Shown here: positions 7,664-16,370 of the stretch, in pieces
How positions within the stretch are numbered: position 1 is the stretch's first letter
Layout: each line of letters opens with the position of its first letter
Assembly: GCA_040183005.1 (NCBI GenBank)
Contig: JAMPIW010000005.1
Span: 1 to 64,000, forward strand
DNA length: 64,000 bases
Direction: 5' to 3'
Origin: Gammaproteobacteria bacterium
Lineage (GTDB): Bacteria; Pseudomonadota; Gammaproteobacteria; Ga0077554; Ga007554
The notes under the pieces: generated by a model
Database searches by the model: none
Told to the model about the DNA's origin: nothing
Seen by the model: only the letters and a program-made list of their open reading frames with translations
Program-made: the position numbers and the translations under genes

Positions 7664-10600
7664 TTACATGTTGGCAGAAACAATCCGCTTGCGCATAAAC
7701 GCGTAATACATCACCGGTATCACCACCAGCGTCAGCAGAGTAGAGACAAGGATGCCGAAGATCAACGAAATCGCCAGTCCGTTGAAGATCGGGTCATCCA
7801 GAATAAATAGTGCGCCGAGTATGGCGGCCAGGCCGGTGAGCACGATTGGTTTGGCGCGCACGCTGCCGGCGCTAATCACTGCCTCTTCGAATGACACACC
7901 GCGGCTCACTTCCTGATTAATAAAGTCCACCAGCAGGATCGAGTTGCGCACGATAATGCCGGCCAGCGCGATCATGCCGATCATGGAGGTGGCGGTGAAT
8001 TGCGCGCCAAGCAGGGCGTGGCCTGGCATTACGCCGATGATGGTGAGCGGAATCGGCGCCATGATGATCAGCGGCGTCAGGTAGGAGCGGAACTGCGCGA
8101 CTACCAGCAAATAAATAAGGATCATGCCGACGCCGTAGGCAATCCCCATGTCGCGGAAGGTCTCGTAGGTAATCTGCCACTCTCCATCCCACTTTAATCC
8201 GTAGTTATAAGGGTCACTCGGCTGACTGAGCAGCGACTGATCCAACACCGCACCCTGTTCCATCGGAGTATCACCAAGTGTGCCGAGCATGTCGAACATG
8301 CCATACAGCGGGCTGTCGAGTTTTCCCGAGGCATCGCCGGTGACAAACACCACAGGCATCAAATCCTTGTGATAGATAGCATGTTCGCGCGTGCTGTGCT
8401 CCACAGTGGTGATTTCGGACAAGGGCACGAGCTTGCCCTGATTGCTTCGCACTTTAAGGTCCAACAGCGACTGGATAGCGGCCTTGTCCGCCACCGGCAA
8501 TTCCAGGCGGATTGGTACTGCATATTTGGCATGAATGTCATGCAGGTAGCTGGCGTCATCGCCACCCAGCGCGGCGCTGAGCACGTCCACCACGCCCTGT
8601 TGCGACACACCCAGCTGCGCCGCCTTCTGCCGGTCAATATGCACGATCAAGCGTTTTTCGTTGACCTCGATGCTGTCATCCACATCGACAACATCCTGGG
8701 TATTTTCAAATATTCCGCGCACACGTTTGGCGATACGCATCTGGCCGTCATAGTCCAAGCCATAGATCTCGGCGACAAGCGGCGATTGCACCGGCGGGCC
8801 TGGCGGCACCTCGACGATCTTGACGTTGGCCCCCAGGCGGCGCCCTATCTCCTGCAAGGGCGCGCGCACGGATGCCGCAATCTCATGGCTCTTGCGGTCG
8901 CGCTTGTGCTTGTCCACCAGATTCACCTGGATGTCGCCGACATTCGCGCCCTTGCGCAGATAATACTGGCGCACCAGGCCGTTGAAGTTGATCGGCGCGG
9001 CAGTGCCTGCATAGGTCTGGTAATCCGTCACCTCTGGCACGGTGGCCAGATACACACCCAGCTCACTGAGCACGCGTGCGGTCTGCTCCACGCTGACGCC
9101 CTCCGCCATGTCGACCACCACCTGAAACTCGGATTTGTTGTCGAATGGCAGCATCTTGAGTACCACCAGTTTGGCCACACCCAGGCCGACGGAGATCACT
9201 ATCAGCAGCATGATGACGCCAAACAGCGCCCAGCGTCGTGGCTTGCCCACGTCACCTTGCAAAAACATGCCGACATATTTTTTGAAAAAACCATAGAGTG
9301 GTCCGCTGCCCTCGCCTTCCGTATGTGCCTGGGCGCCTTCCACAAGGGCCGTGTGACTCTTCTTGTGTTTGACGTTACGAAGCACCTTATAGGTCAGCCA
9401 CGGCGTTACCACAAAAGCGACCGCCAGCGAAATCAGCATGCCCATGCTGGCATTGATCGGGATTGGCCCCATGTACGGCCCCATCAGTCCGGTAACGAAG
9501 GCCATCGGCAAAAGTGCGGCGATGACGGTGAAGGTGGCGAGTATGGTTGGGCTGCCGACCTCATCCACTGCCAGCGGAATAGCCTCGGCCAGAGGCTTGT
9601 CGCCGATCTGCATATGGCGATGAATGTTTTCCACCACCACGATGGCGTCGTCCACCAGGATGCCGATGGAGAAGATCAGCGCGAACAATGACACGCGATT
9701 GAGCGTGAAACCCCACGCCCACGAGGCAAACAGCGTGATCATTAGCGTAATGACCACGGCACTGCCGACGATCAGCGCCTCGCGCCAGCCCAGCGCGAAC
9801 AACACCAGCAGCACCACAAATGCCGTGGCGAAAGCCAGCTTGCCGATCAGCTTCATGGCCTTGTCGTTGGCGGTTTCGCCGTAATTGCGTGTCACGGTGA
9901 CATGCACGCCCTGTGGCACGAAAGTGCCTTCGAGCTGCTCATAGCGCTCGATCACCTGCTCGGCAATACTGACTGCATTGGTGCCCGGCTGTTTGGCGAT
10001 GGCTACGGTGACAGCGGGAAATTCGCCTTTGAGCGTAACGCCCTTATCCTGCGCGGCAGGCCCGGTACCGAAAGAAACATACTGCTCAGGCTGATCCGCC
10101 CCTTGCGTCACGTTCGCCACATCGCGAAGATAAACGGGCGCATTATTGCGTACGCCAACCACCAACGCAGCGACCTCTGCGCCGTTCGTCAAAAAGGTGC
10201 CGGCCTGCACTTGTATCTCACGATTGCCAGAGACCAGTGCGCCCGCCTCGCGCGATGTATTAGCCGCTGTCAACGCGGCGCGCAGATCGTCTATTGCAAT
10301 GCCATAGGCCGCCATGCGCTTGGGGTCAAGCTGCACATGCACCACCCGATCCGGGCCGCCGACAGTGTAGATGTCCCGCGTGCCGGGGACGCGCTTCAAT
10401 TGCGCCTCGATAGCATGAGCTACCCGTTGCAGCTCATGACCGCCCCGCTTCGCGTCATCGGTCCACAGGGTAAGCGTAACGATAGGCACATCATCCATGC
10501 CCATCGGTTTGACAATGGGCTGCCCCACGCCCAGATGGGCGGGCAGCCAATCCTGATTGGAGTAAATCGCGTTATACAGATTCACGATCGATTTCGTGCG

Positions 10601-10921
10601 ATCCTGCCCCACATCGAACTGCACAGTAAACACCGCCATGCCCGGCTGCGACACCGAGTAGATGTGCTTGATGCCTTCAATCTCCGACATCACCTGTTCG
10701 CCAGGTGTGCTGATCAGAGATTCAACCTCTTTTGCCGTCGCGCCAGGGAAGGCGACAAAGACGTTGGCAAAAGTAACATTGATCTGCGGCTCTTCCTCGC
10801 GCGGCGTCACCAGCACCGCAAACAGGCCTAGCAGCAGCCCGACCAGTGCCAGCAGAGGCGTGATCTGGGAGTGTAAAAATTTCCTGGCGATGACGCCGGA
10901 TATCCCCATGCGTTCGCTCAT
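7664..10921 (-). CDS. RND efflux permease (HAE1/AcrB-type)
   Basis: This 1085-residue inner-membrane permease exports substrates using proton motive force. The N-terminal TM1 is followed by a porter domain beginning FANVFVAFPGATAKEVE. TM4 carries FSIGILVDDAIVVVENIHRH, with the paired aspartates of hydrophobe/amphiphile RND pumps and not the heavy-metal signature. The second half repeats the fold and ends in the TM bundle ...LLTLVVIPVMYYAFMRKR. It overlaps the adaptor gene by 4 nt (ATGA), so the two are translationally coupled. No outer-membrane channel gene is adjacent. The substrate is unknown. Its stop lies 2 nt from the convergent porin gene end, with no terminator visible between them. 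Confidence 0.92.
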   Translation of the reverse strand: MSERMGISGVIARKFLHSQITPLLALVGLLLGLFAVLVTPREEEPQINVTFANVFVAFPGATAKEVESLISTPGEQVMSEIEGIKHIYSVSQPGMAVFTVQFDVGQDRTKSIVNLYNAIYSNQDWLPAHLGVGQPIVKPMGMDDVPIVTLTLWTDDAKRGGHELQRVAHAIEAQLKRVPGTRDIYTVGGPDRVVHVQLDPKRMAAYGIAIDDLRAALTAANTSREAGALVSGNREIQVQAGTFLTNGAEVAALVVGVRNNAPVYLRDVANVTQGADQPEQYVSFGTGPAAQDKGVTLKGEFPAVTVAIAKQPGTNAVSIAEQVIERYEQLEGTFVPQGVHVTVTRNYGETANDKAMKLIGKLAFATAFVVLLVLFALGWREALIVGSAVVITLMITLFASWAWGFTLNRVSLFALIFSIGILVDDAIVVVENIHRHMQIGDKPLAEAIPLAVDEVGSPTILATFTVIAALLPMAFVTGLMGPYMGPIPINASMGMLISLAVAFVVTPWLTYKVLRNVKHKKSHTALVEGAQAHTEGEGSGPLYGFFKKYVGMFLQGDVGKPRRWALFGVIMLLIVISVGLGVAKLVVLKMLPFDNKSEFQVVVDMAEGVSVEQTARVLSELGVYLATVPEVTDYQTYAGTAAPINFNGLVRQYYLRKGANVGDIQVNLVDKHKRDRKSHEIAASVRAPLQEIGRRLGANVKIVEVPPGPPVQSPLVAEIYGLDYDGQMRIAKRVRGIFENTQDVVDVDDSIEVNEKRLIVHIDRQKAAQLGVSQQGVVDVLSAALGGDDASYLHDIHAKYAVPIRLELPVADKAAIQSLLDLKVRSNQGKLVPLSEITTVEHSTREHAIYHKDLMPVVFVTGDASGKLDSPLYGMFDMLGTLGDTPMEQGAVLDQSLLSQPSDPYNYGLKWDGEWQITYETFRDMGIAYGVGMILIYLLVVAQFRSYLTPLIIMAPIPLTIIGVMPGHALLGAQFTATSMIGMIALAGIIVRNSILLVDFINQEVSRGVSFEEAVISAGSVRAKPIVLTGLAAILGALFILDDPIFNGLAISLIFGILVSTLLTLVVIPVMYYAFMRKRIVSANM

Positions 10922-11979
10922 GGTTTGGCCGCGCGCTGCTGTTTGAGATGTGCCATTGCGCGTATCGGATCAAGCGCAACATTCTCGCCTGCATCCAGCC
11001 CCGCCAGCACCTCGATCATGCCATCGGCATAGTGCTGCCCCACGCGAATCTGACGTAGCGCTACACGGCCATCCTTACTGACCACATACACGCCGGTCAT
11101 CTCACTGCGCTGCACCACGGCGGCTTGCGGCACCAGCAGGGTCTTTTCCTCATCACCGGCAAAAGAGGCCTTGAGGAACATGCCAGGATAAACACCTTGC
11201 AACCCCTCAGGAAGATCAGCACGCACCTTCACCGTATTCGTCACCGGATCGGCGTAAGGGAACACCGTGAGGTGAGCGGCCTCAACTGTGCGCGGGCTGG
11301 CGCCATTTTGTGCAGGCAACACAATATGAACGCGCCCCTGGGTACGCACGGTCTTGATGAAGCTTTGTGGAACCTCAATCGAAACACGCAAGCGATCCAA
11401 TGCGAGCAGCGTCAGCAAGGGTTGGCCCGCCTGGGCCGTCTCGCCTACCTCGACATGGCGCTTGACCACAATGCCGTCATACGGCGCCTTCACCACTGCG
11501 TAGTCAAATTGCTGGCGGCTTTCCGTTACGCGCGCCTGGGCGGCCTCCAGCCGCGCCTTGGCCGCATCGAGCGCGGCGCTTGCACGATCCATCTCGACCC
11601 TGGCAATCAGCCTCTTTTCATAAATCCCTTTGATGCGCTCGAAATCCTGTTGCGCCTCCTTGTAACGGGCCTGCGCCTCACTCAGCCCCGCCTGCTCCCG
11701 CGTCAGCCGCGCGCGCGGCTCGGCATCCATCACGCGCACCAGCACCATTCCCTTGGCGACACGATCATCCACATCGACAGCAATTTCCTGGACGCGCCCG
11801 CTCGTCTGCGCCGAGACGGTGGATTGCTTGACGGCCTCAACCACCGCGTCAAACGCCTGTTGCGCGGCCACGCTACGGTATTGCGCCTGCGCGACAGCAA
11901 GCGGGGGTTCGGCGGCGGATGGCGCCTGCGATACGCCCAGCAAACCAGCCAGCAGTATGATCATCGGTAATGTGCGCAC
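10918..11979 (-). CDS. RND periplasmic adaptor (membrane fusion protein)
   Basis: The 353-residue adaptor has a signal peptide ending PSAAE. The lipoyl half-motif VSAQTSGRVQEIAVDVDDRV comes first, then a coiled-coil hairpin (about residues 95-150) and the second lipoyl half VKAPYDGIVVKRHVEVGE. Beta-barrel and membrane-proximal domains complete it. It links the adjacent RND permease to an outer-membrane channel encoded elsewhere. A perfect 10-bp palindrome lies about 36 nt upstream and may control both genes. No regulator gene is adjacent. Confidence 0.92.
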   Translation of the reverse strand: MRTLPMIILLAGLLGVSQAPSAAEPPLAVAQAQYRSVAAQQAFDAVVEAVKQSTVSAQTSGRVQEIAVDVDDRVAKGMVLVRVMDAEPRARLTREQAGLSEAQARYKEAQQDFERIKGIYEKRLIARVEMDRASAALDAAKARLEAAQARVTESRQQFDYAVVKAPYDGIVVKRHVEVGETAQAGQPLLTLLALDRLRVSIEVPQSFIKTVRTQGRVHIVLPAQNGASPRTVEAAHLTVFPYADPVTNTVKVRADLPEGLQGVYPGMFLKASFAGDEEKTLLVPQAAVVQRSEMTGVYVVSKDGRVALRQIRVGQHYADGMIEVLAGLDAGENVALDPIRAMAHLKQQRAAKP

Positions 11980-12014
11980 GTTGTTTTCTCCTTTCCGGGT
12001 ACAGCTTTGCGTTA

Positions 12015-12042
12015 TTGTATATTAGAGTTTGTTAATATACAA
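12015..12042. promoter_or_regulatory. perfect palindromic operator candidate upstream of the RND pair
   Basis: TTGTATATTA and TAATATACAA form a perfect 10-bp inverted repeat with an 8-nt spacer, 36 nt before the adaptor start. The size and symmetry suit a TetR- or ArsR-type repressor. The palindrome is seen; the regulator is unknown. Confidence 0.55.
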
Positions 12043-12197
12043 ATGCTCGGGAGGGATAGAAATCTTGCGCACTTTGCATACTGAGACGCCCTGCCAACAG
12101 CGGATACCCCCGCTTCAACCGTCGGCCTGCTGTTTGTTGATATTGTCACGATGAATCCCCGCAAAGGGGACAATGCCGGTCGCGGCAGCGCCAACGG

Positions 12198-12512
12198 TTA
12201 CTTCTTCTTGCCCTGCGTCTTCTTGGAAACCGCGTCCTTGAAGGCTTTGCCTGCGGTGAACTTCGGCACGGTGGACGCGGCAATTTGGAGCTCTTCGCCG
12301 GTGGCCGGATTGCGCCCGGTGCGCGCCGCGCGCTGGGTCGCATGAAACTTGCCGAAACCGATCAGGCTGATCTCATCACCCCTGGCGACTGTGTGCGTCA
12401 CCTCATCGAACAAGCTCTCAATGACCGCCGCCACATCCTTCTTCGTCAGCGTGTCGTGCCTGCCATGAATGGCGTCGATCAGGTCTGCTTTATTGATTAC
12501 CTTATTGCTCAC
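12198..12512 (-). CDS. HU-family histone-like DNA-binding protein
   Basis: This 104-residue protein begins VSNKVINKADLIDAI from a GTG at 12512, with AAGGAGA 7-13 nt upstream. A longer in-frame ATG at 12560 would add an unlikely basic N-terminus. The HU/IHF core is clear: KKDVAAVIESLFDEV, then EISLIGFGKFHATQRAARTG and the DNA-binding arm tip GRNPATGEELQI. A Lys-rich tail KKTQGKKK extends beyond the usual 90 residues. HU bends DNA and compacts the nucleoid. It appears monocistronic. Confidence 0.93.
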   Translation of the reverse strand: MSNKVINKADLIDAIHGRHDTLTKKDVAAVIESLFDEVTHTVARGDEISLIGFGKFHATQRAARTGRNPATGEELQIAASTVPKFTAGKAFKDAVSKKTQGKKK

Positions 12513-12788
12513 TATATATCTCCTTCGTTTGGCATGAATAATCTGGCGCCATCGCGCCATGGGACAACCGAGACTGGGACTCCCGAATCAAGGACAGCAT
12601 CAATATACGCTACGCTGCCCTACTCTTCCTTGCTATTTTTTCTCGATTTACTTGACGGCGAGGGCAATTTCCAAAGCCGTTTCTAATCGAATCACGCGCT
12701 CAGTCAGATTTTCGATCTTGACCTGTTACTCCTTCGTGGCGATTGCCAACCGTTCGACCTTATCGTCCACACCGTGCTTATCCGGTTG

Positions 12789-13272
12789 TCACACACAACC
12801 AATAGATATAGTGGGGCGTGATTTCTTGGCATAAAGCTCAGCATAGGTCGGCGCAGTGATGTCGCCGGCGATGCCGAGCAGGGAGCGGAAGGTATTGAAG
12901 GGGTAAAAGCGGCGGTTGAAGCGGAAGGTGAATTCGTTGAGGTAGGCTTGAAGATGCTGCGGGCTGACGCCGTGATGAATGCCGCGCAACCAGGTTTTGA
13001 GATTGGAGAACACGAGGTGGATGATGGGCAGAAAGGTTTCGGCGACTTGCATGTCGCCCCGCTCTGGAACGGGGGTATGAAGATAGCCACGTTTTCCGAG
13101 TGTCGCATAGCTGCCCCAGTCGTCGGTGATGATGGTGGTGCCTGGCGTAACCGCGCGCTCGATGAAGCCGACCAGCGATTTGGCGCTTCGATCCGGCGCG
13201 ACTGCGAGACGGACGCGTCCGGCATAGCGACCAGTCCTCCGCTTATCGAGACTTCCGCCCCGCGGACGGCAA
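12789..13272 (-). pseudogene. 5'-truncated IS1595 (ISXO2-like) transposase
   Basis: The minus-strand frame holds the C-terminal part of an IS1595-type transposase: SLDKRRTGRYAGRVRLAV, then IITDDWGSYATLGKRGY and VFSNLKTWLRGIHHG, then AYLNEFTFRFNRRFYP. The zinc-ribbon N-terminus and the first catalytic Asp region are absent, and the frame runs into a small inserted element at 13281. A matching terminal repeat (CGTGCTTATCCGGTTGTC) lies at 12773-12790 just past the 3' end. It is therefore a decayed element, not an active one. Confidence 0.8.
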
Positions 13273-13280
13273 GAATAATT

Positions 13281-13472
13281 CGTGCTTATCCGGCTAACAC
13301 ACACAACGAAAGGGGTAACTTAATGCCGCACAGAGCGTCTCAACGAATCGCTATGCGATTTTTGCGTGCAAACCAAGGCCCAATGGCCTGCGCAAAACGC
13401 GCCGCGCCATGTGGCTGTCTGGGCTGGCAATACACCTTATACGCACCTGTGTATGTTAACCGGATAAGCACG
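13281..13472. mobile_element. 192-bp MITE with IS1595-type ends and 8-bp target duplication
   Basis: The element starts CGTGCTTATCCGG and ends CCGGATAAGCACG, a perfect 13-bp terminal inverted repeat. It is flanked on both sides by GAATAATT (13273-13280 and 13473-13480), an 8-bp target duplication typical of the IS1595 family. The same end sequence occurs at 12773 beside the transposase remnant, so a related transposase probably moved it. It holds no convincing gene. Confidence 0.85.
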
Positions 13473-13558
13473 GAATAATTCAATGGCAAACGGGTTCACC
13501 GCTTGTTTCCAGCCTCGACAGCCCGGCCCTCAACGCCGAGGTCTTCTAACCTCCGCTA

Positions 13559-14002
13559 TCAGCCCCTCGGCGCCGCCTCAATCAGATCCAGCACACGCTC
13601 GAAACCGGTGGGTCCACCATAATACGGATCGGGCACTTCCTTCTCACCGAAGTGGGGGGCGGATTCAAGAAACAGCTTGAGTTTGCGCTGATACCCGGGA
13701 GGACAAACCGCGCGCAGGTTATCCAGATTTTCCTCATCCATCGCCAGGATATAATCAAAGTTTTCAAAATCCGTTGCCTCCACCCGGCGCGCGCGTTGTG
13801 AGCCAAGATCAACCCCGCGCCGCAACGCCGCCGCCTGGGAACGCCGGCCCGGCTCATGGCCAATGTGATAGGCGTGCGTACCCGCCGAATCGATCTCGAC
13901 AATGGACTCCAGGCCATGCTGGCTCACCAGATTCCGAAACACGCCCTCAGCCGTCGGCGAACGGCAAATATTACCCATGCAAACGAATAAAACGCGCACC
14001 AT
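13559..14002 (-). CDS. low-molecular-weight protein tyrosine phosphatase
   Basis: The 147-residue enzyme has the LMW-PTP P-loop CMGNICRSP at residues 8-16, starting VRVLFVCMGNICRSPTAEGV. The general-acid loop PDPYYGG lies near the end. It hydrolyses phosphotyrosine on proteins in the cytoplasm. In many proteobacteria such enzymes oppose a Wzc-type tyrosine kinase in polysaccharide export, but no kinase or export gene is adjacent here. It appears monocistronic. The start GTG and ATG options nearby differ by only a few residues. Confidence 0.92.
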   Translation of the reverse strand: MVRVLFVCMGNICRSPTAEGVFRNLVSQHGLESIVEIDSAGTHAYHIGHEPGRRSQAAALRRGVDLGSQRARRVEATDFENFDYILAMDEENLDNLRAVCPPGYQRKLKLFLESAPHFGEKEVPDPYYGGPTGFERVLDLIEAAPRG

Positions 14003-14046
14003 TTTCTACTCCAGAATACAGTGGCTTAACCTAAAAAACTATATGA

Positions 14047-14172
14047 ACCGCAGAGCGCGCGGAGAGCGCAAAGAAATTCATATGGTTAGCGTAAGGCGCA
14101 CTTTCACCAGCGGGTGACTCGACACAACTTGCCAAGGTCTTTTTTCTCTGCGTTCTCCGTGCGCTCTGCGGT
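14047..14172. repeat. 126-bp element with 12-bp terminal inverted repeats
   Basis: ACCGCAGAGCGC at 14047-14058 is the exact reverse complement of GCGCTCTGCGGT at 14161-14172, and pairing continues imperfectly inward (GGAGAGCGCAAAG with CTCTGCGTTCTCC). No gene lies inside. It looks like a non-autonomous mobile repeat of the ACCGCAGAG type. Confidence 0.6.
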
Positions 14173-14231
14173 GAATCGCCGTTTTTAAGCCTTACCTTGC
14201 TTTTCAATCTGACTACTTCTAGCATAGGATC

Positions 14232-14513
14232 ATGACGTACCTCGAACACACGCCCTCTTACTCCCTGACGCAATTGCGCGGCCTGATCGGCCTGCATGTT
14301 CACTATAACGGCGCGCGCTGCCAGATTATTGAAGTGCTGGAGGATGAGCCCGCGCTAATCCTTCAGGATTGCGAGAGGCATACCATGATCCAGCCGGATC
14401 AACTCGGCGAAGCCAACCGCCGCGTGCCCTCTACCTTTACCATCCCTGTCCTGAGCGGCGATAAAACCGAGATCAATCCGATGTTTTTGGACCTGAATTT
14501 GCTTGATACCTGA
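14232..14513 (+). CDS. conserved hypothetical protein (93 aa)
   Basis: The small cytoplasmic protein starts MTYLEHTPSYSLTQLRGLIG and contains NGARCQIIEVLEDEPALILQ, which reads as a compact beta-barrel-like (SH3-like) segment. It has no signal peptide or membrane helix. The ATG follows a short AT-rich region after the 14047-14172 repeat. I do not recognise the function. Codon use looks normal for the window, so it is probably real. Confidence 0.65.
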   Translation: MTYLEHTPSYSLTQLRGLIGLHVHYNGARCQIIEVLEDEPALILQDCERHTMIQPDQLGEANRRVPSTFTIPVLSGDKTEINPMFLDLNLLDT

Positions 14514-14552
14514 CGCTTTTCCCATTTCTAAAGCATATAGAGTGAAGTCCTG

Positions 14553-14597
14553 GGGTGCATCCCACGCACCAATGGTTGTGGTGCGTGGGATGCACCC
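14553..14597. repeat. perfect 19-bp palindrome (REP-like) after the hypothetical gene
   Basis: GGGTGCATCCCACGCACCA is followed by a 7-nt loop and its exact reverse complement. There is no T-run. The same GGGTGCGT...ACGCACC design recurs at 33480-33530 and, degenerately, at 17698-17772, so it is a dispersed palindromic family that may also stop transcription. Confidence 0.75.
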
Positions 14598-14666
14598 TCC
14601 ATCTCGTCTTCCAGAAACAAACGAGGAGAAGGGGGTCTAAATATTAACCGTTTTTTTTGCGATAAA

Positions 14667-14954
14667 TTAAAATGTGATCTGCATCACCCTTTTTACCCCC
14701 GCCTTTTCTAACTGGCGGCATCTCTCTATGAGATCAATGGCTTGGGCCTCAATCTGCTCCCTGACCTTGCGGAGCCCATCATCAGCCAGGTGCTTGGGGT
14801 CGGGAAGACCCCAGTCTTCTAGATGTTTCGTCAGCAGGTAGGGACATTCATCGCCGCAACCCATGGTGACGACATAGTCGTATTCGATGGCGGGGATTGC
14901 GTTTAAAGATTCAGAGGTGTGGCGGGAGAGGTCGTAGCCTTTCTCCGCCTGCAT
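14667..14954 (-). pseudogene. arsenate reductase (ArsC)/LMW-phosphatase fragment lacking the P-loop
   Basis: The 95-residue frame matches the C-terminal two thirds of thioredoxin-type ArsC: GYDLSRHTSESL, then YDYVVTMGCGDECPYL, then GLPDPKHLADDGLRKVREQI. The N-terminal CxxNxxRS P-loop is absent. An in-frame TGA lies nine codons upstream of the apparent start, and no P-loop is visible in the adjacent sequence. It is therefore a remnant that should not be an active reductase. Confidence 0.7.
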
Positions 14955-15447
14955 CGGCAGGTATATAGCCCGAATGTTTCATAAACCTATTTTCCTCAGT
15001 TGAACCCTGTAAAATTGCTGCGCCTGTGTATCGTCGGCCAGCCTTCTAATCTGACAAAGTAGAATTAAGCATCGTTTCGGGTGCGCCATTGTTGAGCGTC
15101 GCAATATCACGGTTAAGCAGCTTTCCAAGTTCGGTCAATGTCCCGTCACCGCCAGGTGAGGATATACGAGGAAGTGAGCCACTTATGGTTGCTGTCCTTG
15201 TCCGGAGTGAAATGCTGCCCTTACGAATTCACATTGCGCCTCGCGCTGGTGGGGCGTCAAGGCGCAGCCTTATCCAAGTACAGCATGGCTGATGCAATTT
15301 ATGCGATGCAAGACCGGGACGCGAGCAATCTACAATCTAATAAACACCTCCCACCGTTTGATCCCGCACGTAGCGCGCGCTACACTGCCTTTCTTACGCT
15401 GCCACCATTGGATATATGTAACAAAGCTGTGCGACAAGGAGCCGGAC
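14955..15447. other. non-coding gap, no supported gene
   Basis: This 490-nt stretch between the ArsC fragment and the CHAP lipoprotein holds only short overlapping frames without recognisable motifs or ribosome sites. It may be decayed sequence that once held the rest of the ArsC gene's neighbourhood. Confidence 0.5.
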
Positions 15448-16131
15448 ATGACTTTAACCCACAGATCCCTGTTGAGCTTCATTGCTGCTATTATTTTTCC
15501 GGTCTTGCTCGCCGCCTGTGCCAGCCCGGGTGGTGCGCCTGTTGCCGGGGTGCCGCCAGTAGAACCCGGGGCGGTGCTGCCGCTGAGCTGCCGGAGTGAT
15601 TGTGTGACGCCTTTCGGTGCGTTGTTGGGGGTGTCGCCGGACCATGTGTCGGCCTATTCCAATTGCAGCGCAAAGTGTTTCGTGTTTGCCCCGAACCAGG
15701 AACACGGCACTTTTACTGGAATCAAATGGCAGTGCGTGGAGTTCGCGCGGCGCTGGCTGCTGAACAACAAGGGGGTGGTATACGGCGATGTCGACACCGC
15801 TTCCGACCTATGGGGCAAGATCACTGCCGTTACGCGTGTCGCGGACGGTACGCAGATCCCGCTTCAGACCTATCTCAATGGCTCGGCGGACGCGCCGCAG
15901 CGAGGTGATCTGTTGATCTACGCGAAGGAATTTCTCAACACCGGCCATGTCGCGGTGATAACAGAGGTGGATGAGGCCGCGGGCATCATCCGGGTGGCGG
16001 AACAGAACTTCCTCAACAAGCCGTGGCCAGCCAATTACGCGCGGGAAATAACGTGGGTGCACAAGGATGGTAAATATTGGCTACTGGACCCCTATCTGCT
16101 CGGCTGGAAACGCGTCGCGGCCCATTCTTGA
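15448..16131 (+). CDS. CHAP-domain lipoprotein (glutathionylspermidine amidase-like)
   Basis: This 227-residue protein begins at ATG 15448, with ACAAGGAG upstream; longer in-frame starts lack such a site. The N-terminus is a lipoprotein signal with lipobox LLAAC (Cys24). The CHAP amidase/peptidase core has the catalytic Cys in GIKWQCVEFARRWL, a loop with RGDLLIY, and the catalytic His in NTGHVAVITEV followed by VAEQNF. This pattern is closest to the amidase half of glutathionylspermidine synthetase/amidase, but the lipid anchor suggests cell-envelope amide or peptidoglycan hydrolysis. The substrate is not established. Confidence 0.82.
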   Translation: MTLTHRSLLSFIAAIIFPVLLAACASPGGAPVAGVPPVEPGAVLPLSCRSDCVTPFGALLGVSPDHVSAYSNCSAKCFVFAPNQEHGTFTGIKWQCVEFARRWLLNNKGVVYGDVDTASDLWGKITAVTRVADGTQIPLQTYLNGSADAPQRGDLLIYAKEFLNTGHVAVITEVDEAAGIIRVAEQNFLNKPWPANYAREITWVHKDGKYWLLDPYLLGWKRVAAHS

Positions 16132-16370
16132 GGTTATCATTCTATTTCGGAACACCAACAATTATGATCGGGCTGAGCAACGGGATTGTGCCCGTCAGCC
16201 CTCCCACGCCAAAAACCGGCATCTCGGATATACGCAAGCAGTTCACGGCGAACGCTACGTCAATCGATTATGCCGCGCATCTGTGGCAGATTTTTCGGGC
16301 TGTCATTGCTGGTGCTATAGCCTGTTGCCGGTATACTGATGCCCGTGCGTAAATTAACATTGGAATCGCC

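Noticed and set aside
8369-9691. A 440-codon plus-strand frame inside the RND permease gene
   Set aside because: It lies antisense to a clear 1085-residue RND permease and has a His/Gln/Arg-rich composition typical of reversed GC-rich genes.
7664-11979. RND pair considered as a second heavy-metal (CzcBA) pump
   Set aside because: TM4 of the permease has the paired Asp of HAE-type pumps (ILVDDAIVVVEN) and lacks the DFG..VD...E metal signature seen in the permease at 21943.
12561-12772. Possible short coiled-coil frame on the minus strand upstream of HU (reading ENLTERVIRLETALEIAL)
   Set aside because: It is interrupted by a stop, has no good start and overlaps the likely HU promoter; too weak to call.
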